Of a DNA stretch of 64,000 nt, positions 11,375 to 21,779 are shown piece after piece. The notes under the pieces were generated by a model. It searched no databases. It was not told the DNA's origin and saw only the letters and a program-made list of their open reading frames with translations. Origin of the DNA: Timema cristinae (Eukaryota; Arthropoda; Insecta; Phasmatodea; Timematidae). The stretch lies in NCBI GenBank assembly GCA_039000515.1, contig JBCFYV010000001.1, positions 37,553,620-37,617,619 of the forward strand, written 5' to 3'. The translations under genes were made by a program, and so were the position numbers. Every line of letters begins with the position of its first letter. The first letter of the stretch is position 1.

Positions 11375-12016
11375 AATGTGTCATGGACGAAAAGTTTGAA
11401 TTAAGAAGAAGTGTACCCACTTTTACGCGGAAAGAGAAAGAATATAAACTATTGAGAAAACGTCATTATATTTATACAACAGCTATAAAAATTATAATAA
11501 CTTTCAGAAGGGAAGGATTGAAGAAAAAGAGATTTGGCTTATGAATACATAAAAAAGTATTTATTTAAAATGTCCTATGACGTTTAGACTATATGCATTG
11601 CATTGATTATACAATTTTCTACTTGACTAGTACATTTATTTTTATTCGACATGATGTTTTAGTTTAGGTCAGGAATGAAGGGGACGCGAGAAAAGATGAA
11701 TATTTTTACAGTTTTGATATCAAAACTTTTTTTGCTAAATTTAATTTTCTTCAAATGGTGATATCCACAGTTCTTACATATCTGTCAAGAGCATAACGGC
11801 ATTAAATGAGAAACTATTAAAATGAAGAAAAAAAATGTCATAAAATTTCAGACCTTGACAGGTATAATAACTGTTGCTATCACCATGTGAAGAAAATTAC
11901 ACTCTATGTTTCCGCTAGGTAAATATTTTGTCCAAAAAATATGTTTTAAAAAAAAAACTGCAAAAAAAAAACACTTACCTTATCCCACGTTGCTTACACT
12001 CCCACCCTGACCCAGA
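11371..12016. other. AT-rich sequence, SINE scraps
   Basis: The start (about 11398-11440, 'aagtgtacccacttttacgcgg') resembles a piece of the SINE family 2 body. Nothing else is recognisable. Confidence 0.4.
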
Positions 12017-12424
12017 TTGTACTGTACCTGCGACTCTCATGTCAACAATCAAACCAACACAACCACCCCCAAACAACTATGGAGACCCAAAAGAGACTTT
12101 CGAGTACTTGACAGTCGGCTAACCTGGGGTTCACTCTCCAAACGGCATCACACACAAAGAGTCGTACGAGTTCAACACACCCTTCATATTAAATGGAGTG
12201 CTCTTAAAATCGAAACACAAACACGTTTAAAGCGAAATATTATCTATCGTGGCTATGGTACACTTCAAGGACAAAGCCACATACTCTACGCAGCTGGAAT
12301 TTTGATGAGTGCACTTGTCAATTTAAAATTAAATTATAAACGAGAAAATATTCAAAACAACGTAATGGAAAAAAACTATATTTTCATTTTTGTTAAATAT
12401 CATATACTACCATTCATAGTTTAG
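12017..12424 (+). CDS. Unrecognised open frame, 135 codons
   Basis: An open frame whose first 100 codons are less AT-rich than the surroundings and rich in Arg, His, Thr and Gln; the last 30 codons are AT-rich and look non-coding. I recognise no family, no signal peptide and no membrane segment. No splice sites or promoter can be assigned. It may be an exon or a fragment of a mobile element, or chance. Confidence 0.2.
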   Translation: MYCTCDSHVNNQTNTTTPKQLWRPKRDFRVLDSRLTWGSLSKRHHTQRVVRVQHTLHIKWSALKIETQTRLKRNIIYRGYGTLQGQSHILYAAGILMSALVNLKLNYKRENIQNNVMEKNYIFIFVKYHILPFIV

Positions 12425-12547
12425 AAATATTTTATCTTATAACTTTAGAATGGAACATTTTTATACCAGACTCAAGGTGTGTGCGCAAGGTTTGTGAGGT
12501 TGGGTAAAAGACATGAGATAAGTGATGTGAAGTGTTTTTTTTTTTGT

Positions 12548-12775
12548 CATTGCTTCTCACTACCCGTTTGGATTAGATGATTATGCAAATTACGCTAATG
12601 TGTTAACGATGAGTAATTTAGAATTTATAGGGAATTAATTCACATTTGAGCGGAGGCATGGTGTAAAAATATTTAGAAAAAAACATCGGTACAACCAACC
12701 GGGATTTGATCCCCGTTCTTACATCACCATTATTCCAGTCTGTTGCAGAGTATGACGCCTTGAAGCATTCGAAAA
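12548..12775 (-). repeat. SINE family 2, degenerate
   Basis: Inverted tail 'cactacccgtttggatta', body 'cacatttgagcggaggcatgg', and inverted B box 'ccgggatttgatccccg' are present. About full length but old. Confidence 0.65.
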
Positions 12776-13701
12776 CCGATGCGGGTAAGAGGAGGTTTTA
12801 ATTAGACGAAAGATAAGGAAATTAGAGAAAATAGACCTACATATATATGAAGGGAGAGGGAGAAATATTTGAGGAGGATCACCTCTCAGTGAGATTAGCC
12901 AGGATTCGAACACCGACTTTATCGTAATCTAAAGCAAGACTAGCTGAGACTGATGTTTTTGTACGTACGTCCATCAATGTCGGTAGGGGTGTTTCTTTCA
13001 TAATGGTCTTTACTTGGCCTTAATCGAAAACTACACCCGGGAATATAATCTAAGCCAAGAAGAGGTCAGGGAAGCTGGGTATGGATTTAGAACCTCAGGG
13101 TTAGGTGAGTGGTTAAAACCTCTGCCACGTCATTGGTGCTGGAACCGACTGAATTACTTTCAGAGCGGACAAAGCATATTAATTTGGTGTTTTGCGTTCT
13201 TAAAGATATCACTCAAAGATTTAAATACCTTTCTTCATTTAAAAATATAAACTTCATGTCTTTTCATGGAGATTAATAAGAACAAGAAACATAATGGGAA
13301 AACTTATTACTATGTTTTAATTAATGTTAAGATTTACCTTTTTGTATACTGGTAGCTTAAAATATTATTATAGTTCTGATTTAAAAACAGTTTTATATTT
13401 CTTTGCTTCGATGAGTATAAATTTTATCATTTTTATCAATAAACCAACTTAATGGACTAACTTAATGGACTTTATATAAACATACATAACTATGGGGTTC
13501 ATAAATTTTTGTTAGTTTTAGGTCTGTTTGTCGTAATTATATTACAAATAACTTCTGTTAAATTAAATTCAAGGATTGATATGAACCACTTATACGATTA
13601 ATGGCAGCGTATAGAAACCGTGATAATACCTTAAAGAGCGGATAACACTTTTATTTTCAAATAACTTGTATATCACGCCATTATTAACGGAGAGATACCC
13701 G

Positions 13702-13792
13702 CTTCGGTGGCCGCATGGTTTAAGGCGTCATTCTGGCAATAGACTAGACTGCCGATGACGGAAAGATCGGGGATCGAAAACCCGGCCGGGTG
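13702..13792 (+). repeat. SINE family 2, head only
   Basis: The tRNA-like head GCTTCGGTGGCCGCATGG...GGGGATCGAAAACCCGG is well kept but stops at 13792, exactly where the palindrome-ended transposon at 13798 begins. The body and tail are absent on the far side of that element (15474 onward), so the SINE was truncated rather than simply interrupted. Confidence 0.7.
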
Positions 13793-13797
13793 TTTTT

Positions 13798-15473
13798 GAA
13801 GTTATACTTCTTTAAGCGCGTTATGAAAAAAATGATGAGAGTGAAATTTTAAGATGCGCGCGCATCACTGTAACACAAAAGTAACAGGTTGAAGCTAAAC
13901 CGCTCATTAAGTCTCGAAAAAAAAAAGCTACCAACTGCTAGTCGCGCATGTTGGTACGCTCGTCGCCTCTGATCACTGTTTTCATATATATAATATTTAT
14001 CCACATGTTTCTAGTTTCTACATTCACAACACGTGTTTTAGTTTCATACAAGTGTGAATTATATATGTGCTAATAAATTATATTCAGTAGTGATTTAAAT
14101 TGAATATTTTGATTAATATTATTTACTATTCGTAAATATTAGTGAAAAAAATTGTGCTTATAGACTTTTTCAAGTGCTCCAATATAATTGAGGTTAACTA
14201 TCCGTATGTATTATTTATTGATATAAATTCAAATATTATTATTTAACATAATACTAAATATTATTAAATTATTATTGTTATATATTTATTATTGGTGATT
14301 TTATATTTACAAAATAAAGAAATAAAATTAATAAAACATTTAATAAAAAATTTGTGATAAAAATTTAAATCGAACATCAAATTAAAATATTAATTTTTAA
14401 TATTTATTATTAAATTGAATAAATAATAAATATTTATAAAAATAAATGAACAAATTTAAAGAAAACTTTTTGATAAAAATGAAAAGTGAATATTAAATTA
14501 AGAAAATAATAAATATTTAAAAAATGAATAAACTTAAATTCACTTTTTGAATTTATTGAAGTTATACTTCTTTAGGCGCGTTATGAAAAAGTGATGAGAG
14601 TGAAATTTTAATATGCACGCGCATCACTGTAACACAAAAGTAACAGGTTGAAGGTAAACCGCTCACTAAATCTCGAAAAAAAAAGAAGCTACCAACAAAT
14701 AGAAATAGAACCTCTGTTAGTCGCGCATGTTGGTACGCTCATAGAGAAATGTATACTATGTTATTCCTTTCTATATGGTACGCTCGTCGCCTCTGATCAC
14801 TGTTTTCATATATATAATATTTATCCACATGTTTCTAGTTTCTACATTCACAACACGTGTTTTAGTTTCATACAAGTGCGAATTATATATGTGCTAGTAA
14901 ATTATATTCAGTAGTGATTTAAATTGAATATTTTGATTAATACTATTTATTATTCGTAAATATTAGTGAAAAAAAATTGTGCTTATAGACTTTTTCAAGT
15001 GCTCCAATATAATTGAGGTTAACTATTCGTATGTATTATTTATTGATATAAATTAAAATATTATTATTCAACATAATTAATACTAAATATTATCATTTTA
15101 TTGTAATTAATTATTTGCATGCAATTAAAACCTATTTTTTAATGATGCCAAAGAAGTATAACTTCTCGCGCGCGTACATAAGTACACACACCCATTTTTT
15201 ATTAAATTTATTCATTTACTTTTAAAATATTAAATAATCAATAATAAATATTTAAAATTAAGAATCTTATAATATTTAGTACAAATTATGTCATATATAT
15301 TTATAATTTTCTAAATTTTATTTTTAATAATTATATATATATTATTAAATTATTAATTTTCAATTTTAAATATTTATTATTAATTTCTAATATCTAATTC
15401 TCTACAATAAATCTTATTTAATGATGCCAAAGAAGTATAACTTCTCACGCGCGTACATAAGTACACACACCCA
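13798..15473. mobile_element. Palindrome-ended transposon, outer copy (copy 1)
   Basis: The left end is GAAGTTATACTTCTTTAAGC and the right end is CCAAAGAAGTATAACTTCTC plus about 29 bp ending CACACACCC. GAAGTTATACTTC and GAAGTATAACTTC are inverted repeats of each other and each is nearly self-palindromic. The conserved interior includes 'gtaacaggttgaag', 'cgcatgttggtacgctcgtcg' and 'caacacgtgttttagtttc'. A second copy (14558-15193) is nested inside. No coding sequence, so it is a MITE-like, non-autonomous element of unknown superfamily. Confidence 0.7.
14558..15193. mobile_element. Palindrome-ended transposon, nested copy 2
   Basis: About 636 bp with the same terminal GAAGTTATACTTCTTTAGGC and CAAAGAAGTATAACTTCTCG, inserted into the AT-rich interior of copy 1. 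It carries a short extra segment (about 14695-14780) relative to copy 1, including a partial duplication of 'ggtacgctc'. Non-coding. Confidence 0.75.
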
Positions 15474-15785
15474 TTTTTCTTTCTTCATAAATTGATATCC
15501 ACTCTACCTTCACCAAAGGGTGAATACACTTCCTCTAAATTTAACCTTCTTATTCCGTGATTCACTAGAACAATTAATAATGTTTGTATAGAAATAAACC
15601 TCGGTAAAACAGGCAGCTCTAAATTCATTTTCATTTTAAATTATATTTTCCAGATCGATAACAGTGACATTTCTTTAAGTTTGTTAAATTCAAATTTATT
15701 TCTACGTATACCATTTGTACAACAATTTCACAAGATTTAAGAGAAAATTGTTTTAATTTTTTTAGTGTTGCATCTTACTAACCTT

Positions 15786-16009
15786 TAGTGTTATACGTCT
15801 ATGTATTAGTTACACTAATGGGTTAGGGATTAGGAAGGCATAATTTAGAGTAAATGCAATCACAATAGCATGGAGGGAAAGTGGAAAATCATTTAGGAAA
15901 ACCACCTTCAGTGCACCCGACTGGGATCGAACCCCGATCTTACCATCTATGGCAGTCTAGCATAACACGAAAGTGGCACGTTAGACCACGCGGCCACCGA
16001 AGCGGGTAG
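15786..16009 (-). repeat. SINE family 2
   Basis: Inverted copy with body 'gcatggagggaaagtggaaa', B box 'gactgggatcgaaccccg' and head end 'ccacgcggccaccgaagcgg'. The head is one of the best preserved in the window. Confidence 0.8.
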
Positions 16010-16243
16010 ATTGTTTTAATTGATTTTATTACTGTACACTCCATTTACCTTGACAGATTACATTATGGAGATATATTATATGCTACGACATAGTGGAACA
16101 AATTAAGGTAAATGGAAGGTACATTATTTTTTGTATTTATATTTTATCATAGATTTCTCTATTACATATTTAAGTTTTTTATTAAGTGTTTTTATGATAA
16201 ACAGGTGGGGTTATTAAATGTCATAGATGTTAGTACAATACGA

Positions 16244-16405
16244 TCAATCAGATTTAGATATGCATGATTCCATCAGTCTCTCCCATTTCAAACGCAGTAG
16301 CTCTTCTTCTGAACAGTCCGGGCAAAGCCACTCCGGTAATTGAGCCAATCCTGAATAGAGAGCGAACACCATCATGGCTAAAGTAGCTACCATGACTCCA
16401 ACAAC
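16244..16405 (-). CDS. Terminal exon of an unrecognised membrane protein
   Basis: The acceptor 'cttcaatag' at 16406-16414 precedes a 53-codon open exon ending TGA at 16244. It starts VVGVMVATLAMMVFALYSGL, one clear membrane span, then an acidic C-terminus with PEWLCPDCSEEELLRLKWER and a final ESCISKSD. Codon use is much less AT-biased than the surroundings, which argues for selection. A matching phase-0 donor exon lies upstream at 17748-17813. The spacing of VVG...TL...VF loosely recalls the last exon of gustatory receptors, but the TYhhhhhQF signature is absent, so I do not assign it there. The CPDC pair could bind metal or form a disulphide; this is speculation. Confidence 0.6.
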   Translation of the reverse strand, partial: VVGVMVATLAMMVFALYSGLAQLPEWLCPDCSEEELLRLKWERLMESCISKSD

Positions 16406-16514
16406 CTATTGAAGGGCGTTAAAATATAATCAAACATCTGAAATCAAATTTAACAAATATAAAATAATAAATTTGAATGACAAGAAAAATTTTACGTACT
16501 TTTTGGTTTTCTTG

Positions 16515-16760
16515 GCATAGTGTCTTACTACACGTTGGGCTTATACGTTTTTGTACTAATTATACTGATGGTTTTAGGGATTAGAAAGGTTATATTCAGA
16601 GAAAGTGTACCGATATTTGAGCGAAAGAAGGGTGGACAAAGATTTTAGGAAATATCTCCCTCAGTACAATCGACTGAGATTCGAATCATTATCTCCCCAT
16701 CATTGACAGTTTAGTATAACATGAGATTAGCGCGTTAGATCATGCGGCCACCAAAGCGGT
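16515..16760 (-). repeat. SINE family 2
   Basis: Inverted, nearly full length: tail 'gtgtcttactacacgttggg', body, B box 'gactgagattcgaatc', head 'catgcggccaccaaagcgg'. It lies in the presumed intron between the exons at 17748 and 16405. Confidence 0.75.
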
Positions 16761-17379
16761 TTGTACAGTATGTAGGATATAGCACTAGAATATTATTGCC
16801 TATATTTGAAATTTGATGTTGATTGTTTGACATATTATGTCAAATCAGTTTTTTTTTAAATCCCACTACCAACCGAGAAATAATTAAGAAAATAAAGGTT
16901 CAAAAATATTTGAGAACTTTAGAACTTTCTCAAGTATTTACTGTCCAAGAATAGAGAAAAGTAAGAATAAATTATAATTATGTAACATGAATTAATGTCT
17001 AGTTATGACATTACATAGCTTTTAAAATATCTAAATTAATTTAATGAAACAACCAGTTTTAAAAAATAAATAAAATAAAAGTATATATTGATGCAGAAAT
17101 CATTTATGAACGTAGCTGAATTAATTTGAAATTGTGTGATTGGTAGATTTTTTAAAATAATATTTACTTTCAAAATGACTAAACATTGGCTTTTTAATTT
17201 CGATTATATTAAAATTATCTATTAGCTATAAAATTAAATGAATAACAACAAAATTAATATAAATAATATATTTTATTGTTCAATTTTAATAAAGTTGACA
17301 GTTTAGAATCATTTTTCGATAAATTAGATATTTTTTGGGAGTTTCATTTTTAGTGGATAGTTCATAAACTTTAAAATCA

Positions 17380-17440
17380 CCGTAGCACACCGGTTGAAAA
17401 ACGCTTCCCTAGACTAGGTGGCCATCGAAGCGGATAAAGA
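17380..17440 (-). repeat. SINE family 2 head fragment
   Basis: Only 'gactaggtggccatcgaagcgg', the inverted tRNA-like head start, is left. Confidence 0.5.
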
Positions 17441-17625
17441 GTGGTATTACTGATAATCTTGATTGAAGAAAATTGGCACACTAATTCTAAGGTTGCGGGT
17501 TAAACTAACAGGTCTATTATTCTATTCAATCATCTTTATTTTAATGGAGTAAACAGTCAAGCTATTACAGTTGTTAAATATGGGTGTAGCCGCAACTAAA
17601 TATATTCTTTAAATTAAAAAATTAA

Positions 17626-17700
17626 ACCTGAACATGGTAATCAAATCCGGGACCGTTGACTTAGTATACTAATGCTTTTAACACTGAGCTATCAAGGTCT
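17626..17700 (-). repeat. tRNA-like sequence (SINE head or tRNA relic)
   Basis: On the minus strand it reads CTTGATAGCTCAGTGTTAAAAGC (A-box-like) and, 40 bases on, CCCGGATTTGATTACC (weak B box). The acceptor stem does not pair, so it is not a working tRNA. Confidence 0.4.
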
Positions 17701-17747
17701 TTATTTTAATTGAAATACACTTAGTAAAAGTTCCTTCTAGTCTTTAC

Positions 17748-17813
17748 CTGATGCCTCCTGCGGTTGGGAAACGGGTCCATTTCTTCGCGAGGGATCTTTA
17801 AACCTTCCGCCTT
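17748..17813 (-). CDS. Exon of the same unrecognised membrane protein, cut by gap
   Basis: Reading out of the gap on the minus strand, 22 codons (KAEGLKIPREEMDPFPNRRRHQ in two parts: KAEGLKIPREE, then MDPFPNRRRHQ) end in CAG followed by the donor GTAAAG. The phase-0 end matches the phase-0 start of the exon at 16405, giving a basic stretch (NRRRHQ) just before the membrane span. That fits the positive-inside rule for a cytoplasmic segment entering the membrane. GC content is well above the flanks. The 5' part of the gene is lost in the gap. Confidence 0.55.
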
Positions 17814-17913
17814 NNNNNNNNNNNNNNNNNNNNNNNNNNNNNNNNNNNNNNNNNNNNNNNNNNNNNNNNNNNNNNNNNNNNNNNNNNNNNNNNNNNNNNN
17901 NNNNNNNNNNNNN
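17814..17913. other. Assembly gap (100 N)
   Basis: Exactly 100 N, the usual placeholder for a join of unknown size. The two sides need not be adjacent in the genome. Confidence 0.99.
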
Positions 17914-17991
17914 AAATGGTGCAAGACCAAAAAATCTATATAAATAAAATAATGGCTTAATGGAAGACAGAAATTCTGATGTATCCACCAT
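17914..17991 (-). pseudogene. Gr IV: gustatory receptor N-terminus beside gap
   Basis: From ATG at 17991 the minus strand reads MVDTSEFLSSIKPLFYLYRF followed by FGLAPF, then the gap. It aligns with the start of Gr I (MLEITEFLTVIKPLVYLSEW then FGLAPF). The P-L-Y-L/h-h-G-L-A-P-F pattern is the typical beginning of insect gustatory receptors, just before the first membrane span. It could be an intact gene continuing in the gap or a fragment; it is distinct in sequence from Gr I and Gr II. Confidence 0.75.
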
Positions 17992-18059
17992 TTTATAAGA
18001 AAACACAATGTTGTATATGGAGTATTTGAATTCCGTCTGACCAAACTCAATAAAATTTC

Positions 18060-18680
18060 AATCCACTAGGTTCAGAATATAATTCATTGATTAATGACTT
18101 GAGTTGACATTAATTTACTAAGACATTGCGTTTAATAAAGTAATGGCTTTCATTTCAAAAGAACGCAAACTATCGCTCATAAACATACACCTACAGTCAT
18201 AATAATTATAAGTGTTTTATTGATTAATCATTTTCTTTGAAAAAAGGGAATAAATTTGGGTTAATATTTTAAGAAAAATTACGATATTTTAATTCAAACT
18301 TTGTATTTTTATAGTTACAATAATAAATTTTTGTTTACAAATTGGATTTTCTATACATATTTCACATTATATAAAAATAAAATAATTTAATTGTACAAAA
18401 ATATAAATGTCAATTATTTAACCACTAAAAAGCTTTAACCTCATCCAACATTTCGTTAATTTTGGATTTTATACACAATGTTTTAAAAACCAATTATATG
18501 GATTTGCCTGTGTATTTTGATTAATGATGTTAGAGTTTTATTTTAAAACCAATTTTATTTTATGAATACATACGTTTACCAAATCTTAATTAGTTTCACT
18601 AAGATTTAAAATAATCATTTGAACTAACTAAACATTTAATACAAAAACACCTAACATCTAAATGCCTAAACATCTAGTCA
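18060..18680. other. AT-rich intergenic sequence
   Basis: Upstream (5') side of Gr IV. I see no frame, repeat or core promoter that stands out from the AT-rich background. Confidence 0.4.
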
Positions 18681-18682
18681 GA

Positions 18683-18936
18683 GGACCCGCTTCGGTGGCC
18701 CCTAGTCTAACGCGCCACCCTCGCTGAAGACTAGACGGCCAATGACGGGGAGATCGAGGTTCGAATCTCAGTCGTATGTACTGAGGGTGCCTTATCCAAA
18801 ATGGTTTTCCCCTTTCCCTCCAAGCAAATGCGGATCTACTCCTTCTGAATACAACCTTCCTATTCCCTAAAACTATTAGCTTAATTAGTACATAAGTGTA
18901 CAGCCCGAAACGGTAGTAAGACGTGATGCTAAAAAT
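18683..18936 (+). repeat. SINE family 2, full length
   Basis: Head GCTTCGGTGGCCCCTAGTCT, B box GAGGTTCGAATCTC, body 'ggttttcccctttccctcc', 'cgcaaatg'-like block, then tail 'cccgaaacggtagtaagacg' and an A-rich end. It is the best full-length example of the family here. Confidence 0.85.
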
Positions 18937-19389
18937 AGGAAATCTAAGCATATCTAACTATTCAGCGATGAGGCCAAGGTTCGAATCATGGTTAATTATG
19001 CTAATTGTATTTGTTCTCAAAGCGGTTTCCACATTTTATCCTCACAAATAAATATACATCTGAAGAGTACAGATAAAAAAAAGTGGGGAAAGCCACAATA
19101 GACATTAGGTAAGGATACATGGAGTCGACCCTAATTTTTACGGTGAAATGCTATCTATGTTTTTAAATGCTAGTGGGTTGTGACTACACGAGTCTGCACC
19201 GAACCGACGTGGACGAATCGTTGAGAGAGCATTGCTCCCCACTTTTGCGGTGCAGTGTGGACCGTGTAGCCACCCTACCTACCACCGGAAATAAATGTTC
19301 GGGAGATTCCGAACTTTGTTTTCATTCTAACACCTAAGCACTGTAGGGATGGGCAAAATAGTGATCTTACGATATCTGTGATCACAGTG

Positions 19390-19462
19390 ACTTTGATTAT
19401 ATGTGTATGAAATATATATATATTGTGTGTGGTGTGTGTGTGTGTGTGAGTGAGTGTGTGTA
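19390..19462. repeat. (TG)n-rich microsatellite
   Basis: 'gtgtgtggtgtgtgtgtgtg' with an adjoining short AT run; a simple sequence repeat directly beside the mariner-like element. Confidence 0.9.
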
Positions 19463-19619
19463 ATGCATATAAAGAGTGTCCCACTCATTACCGAATCCGG
19501 CATTTCTTTAATAATTTTAACACTAATGAAGATATTGCAACTAAATTTGAAGTGGACTTACATTATTTTGTGAGAACTGTAATTACATCATAAATTTGTG
19601 TTCAAACAGGATTGAACCA

Positions 19620-19893
19620 GGCGTGCCATATTTTGAAGAAAAGTCCTTACCAGTTTCATCCGCTGTCACCGCCTGAATTTCTTCAGTGATATTTGCTTTC
19701 AAGGCGTTTATGGTTCGTGGTTTGTTTTGGTAAACTATCCCTTTCAGAAATCCCCATACAAAAATAGACAGGTGGCGTCAGATTGGGCAAGCGTGGTGAC
19801 CAAAGTCCCTTCTAAATAACGGATTCGCCAAAAAAGGGACTGAATTTGTACCATGCAGGTGTGTGATGTGAGGAATGTCACTCCATCCTGCTG
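19620..19893 (-). pseudogene. Mariner/Tc1-like transposase C-terminal relic, left arm
   Basis: The minus strand contains QQDG near the inner end and, after frame changes, FVWGFLKGIVYQNKPRTINA, the region following the third catalytic residue in IS630/Tc1/mariner transposases. The N-terminal DNA-binding half is absent. Confidence 0.65.
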
Positions 19894-19919
19894 TAAACAT
19901 CCATGATGAGTTCCTCGGC

Positions 19920-19995
19920 ATCCAATTATTATTATTATTATTTATTATTTTAAGCACGTGTCTTACTACCCATTTAGTTATTACGCAACGTCATC
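19920..19995 (-). repeat. SINE tail with (ATT)n, inside the mariner-like element
   Basis: (ATT)n followed by 'cacgtgtcttactacccatt' and 'gttattacgcaacg' is the inverted 3' tail shared by SINE families 1 and 2. It inserted into, or marks the junction between, the two transposase arms. Confidence 0.65.
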
Positions 19996-20019
19996 CACTT
20001 TATTTAAAAATGTTGAAGA

Positions 20020-20330
20020 TTTCATTTAAGATGGAGCTACATCCCACATCACGCAACGAGCATGGCCGAAATTCAGTCTTTTTACAACTGCCTTATTTTG
20101 AAGAGATTTTGGTCATCGCGCTCCGCCTGATCTGACGCCGTGATTGTTTTTATAGTAATTGTAAAGGAGAAATTAACTAAAGCAAGCCATGAACCATAGA
20201 CTCTTAAAATCAAAATCACTGAATAAATTCAGCCAGTGACAGCGAAAGTATGGAAAGGACTTTTCAATATATGGTGCACGGTTCAATCCCTCTCTGAATG
20301 CAAATGTTGGCCACTTACAGCACATGTTAT
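20020..20330 (+). pseudogene. Mariner/Tc1-like transposase C-terminal relic, right arm
   Basis: Plus-strand counterpart of the left arm: relics of GATSHHATSMAEIQSF and, downstream, KITE.IQPVTAKVWK. It extends somewhat further inward than the left arm. Not functional. Confidence 0.6.
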
Positions 20331-20452
20331 GATGTCATCACAGCTCTCACAAATTGAGGTAATTACACTTAAAATTAAGTTGCAATATCTTCATCAATGT
20401 AAAACTTATTAAAGAAATGCGGGGTTTGGTAGTGAGTGGGACATCCTGTATA

Positions 20453-21713
20453 TACTATTATTAATTAATTTACTCGGGAGTTTATACAAAAATTAAAAGT
20501 AAAGCCATATGTTAATAACTTAAATCTAATTGGCCAATATTGTAACTATATTTGCTACTTATTTATCAGAATGGTATCAATAATCCTTTAATGTCTTCTT
20601 GAAAATTATCCGATCACGTGTAGTAGTGTTTCATGACGAAATACATTCTTCAATTTATTGTAACCAAAATAATAGTAATTTTAATTAAATATATGTTAAT
20701 TATTTACACATTATTAGTTAATAATCTAATATTATGACCAAAAATAATCACTTTTTATATATTACAAGTTTACTTTTAAATAGACTACTTTTATTGTTAC
20801 AAAATTTTATTTTATTCATTTTGTCTGATATAACAATTACTATTAAATTTAACAGAATACAAACTAGTTAATAATTTAGTAAACATTTGTCATATACATA
20901 ATTAACATTAATGAATGTAACTATAAAACTAAACATACTCAATCAATAGTATTACAACAACTACAACATTCAATACAGAAGACATAAGGTGTTTCTGCTC
21001 TCATATTTCTTACTGAAATACCTCTGGTCATAAAACACAGAAAAAATTATATATTTTTTACAAAAGAAAGTTATCATTGATAGAATAGCATTTATTTTGA
21101 TCGACGTCAATATGATGCAGGGACCAAATTCCTGAAAATTCCAATTTTGGGGCTGGATAGTTCTTCTCTTATCTGAGTGCAAATTCAGGAGATGTAATAA
21201 TGATTTGACTTTTACTCTAAATGATGTCACTGGTTATATGCTAGAAATTAAAAGTATCAGTAAATAGAATATATATTCAGATTTAATTAACTTTATATTC
21301 CTATTTGAAACTATAACAGTTAATTTTGGAGACCATAATAACATACTTAAAAGCTCTCTACCATGAAATAGGCTAGTTTTAATTTCAGGTTTTGAGGTGT
21401 TAAATGTCGTGTATGTTTTCAAAGGGTGTATAAACTATCAAAAAAACACTAGTTTGATCAAAAGTTGAATAAATACAAAGTTACATCAATATTTTAATGA
21501 AAAATCTCAAGAGAGATAACTAATTCAACTTGTTAGGAATGTTTTGGAAAGATTTCTTGAAGATTAGAAGATATAAAAAATCACTTAATATTTAGAGTAT
21601 CCATAAATTACAATTGTTCATTTAGTTATGTTTAATTTATGTATGAACGGTCGATTATAGTCTATTATAAATTATTATTTTACATAGAATCCTTACAAGT
21701 ATAATTTTTAGTT
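20453..21713. other. AT-rich sequence downstream of Gr I
   Basis: This is the 3' side of Gr I on the minus strand. Minus-strand open frames at 20970-21422 are AT-rich and unlike any family I know. No clear polyadenylation site can be singled out because AATAAA-like strings are frequent. Confidence 0.4.
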
Positions 21714-21779
21714 TTATTTATTTCCTGAGAGTTGAAACTGAATCAATATTACCATATAAGTAGTCACAGCACCCACAAT
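21714..21779 (-). CDS. Gr I exon 4 (TYhhhhhQF exon)
   Basis: After the acceptor 'tttttttttcag' the exon reads IVGAVTTYMVILIQFQLSGN, then K and TAA at 21716-21714. T-T-Y-hhhhh-Q-F is the most conserved motif of insect gustatory receptors, in the last membrane span. It is open and unbroken. Confidence 0.92.
   Translation of the reverse strand: MVGAVTTYMVILIQFQLSGNK

Larger units (their letters stand above)
19471..20452. mobile_element. Inverted mariner/Tc1-like element with long terminal inverted repeats
   Basis: The left end GAGTGTCCCACTCATTACCG and the right end CGGTAGTGAGTGGGACATCC-type sequence (on the plus strand ggtttggtagtgagtgggac) are inverted repeats that continue for about 80 bases ('catttctttaataa', 'gatattgcaact'). 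Inside, a transposase C-terminal half is present twice, facing outward from the centre: minus strand 19620-19893 and plus strand 20020-20330. Both show relics of the mariner block around the last catalytic Asp (on the minus strand 'LSIFVWGFLKG' then KPRTINALKANITEEIQAV). Both are full of stops and frameshifts. A SINE tail fragment sits in the middle. Confidence 0.7.

Noticed and set aside
14648..14914. 88-codon frame in the nested transposon
   Set aside because: It is not open in copies 1 and 3 of the same element, so coding is unlikely.
20970..21230. Possible extra receptor exon (…GPCIILTSIKINAILSM…)
   Set aside because: Only a loose resemblance to the FTACGFF exon, no fitting splice sites, and it lies 3' of the terminal exon of Gr I.
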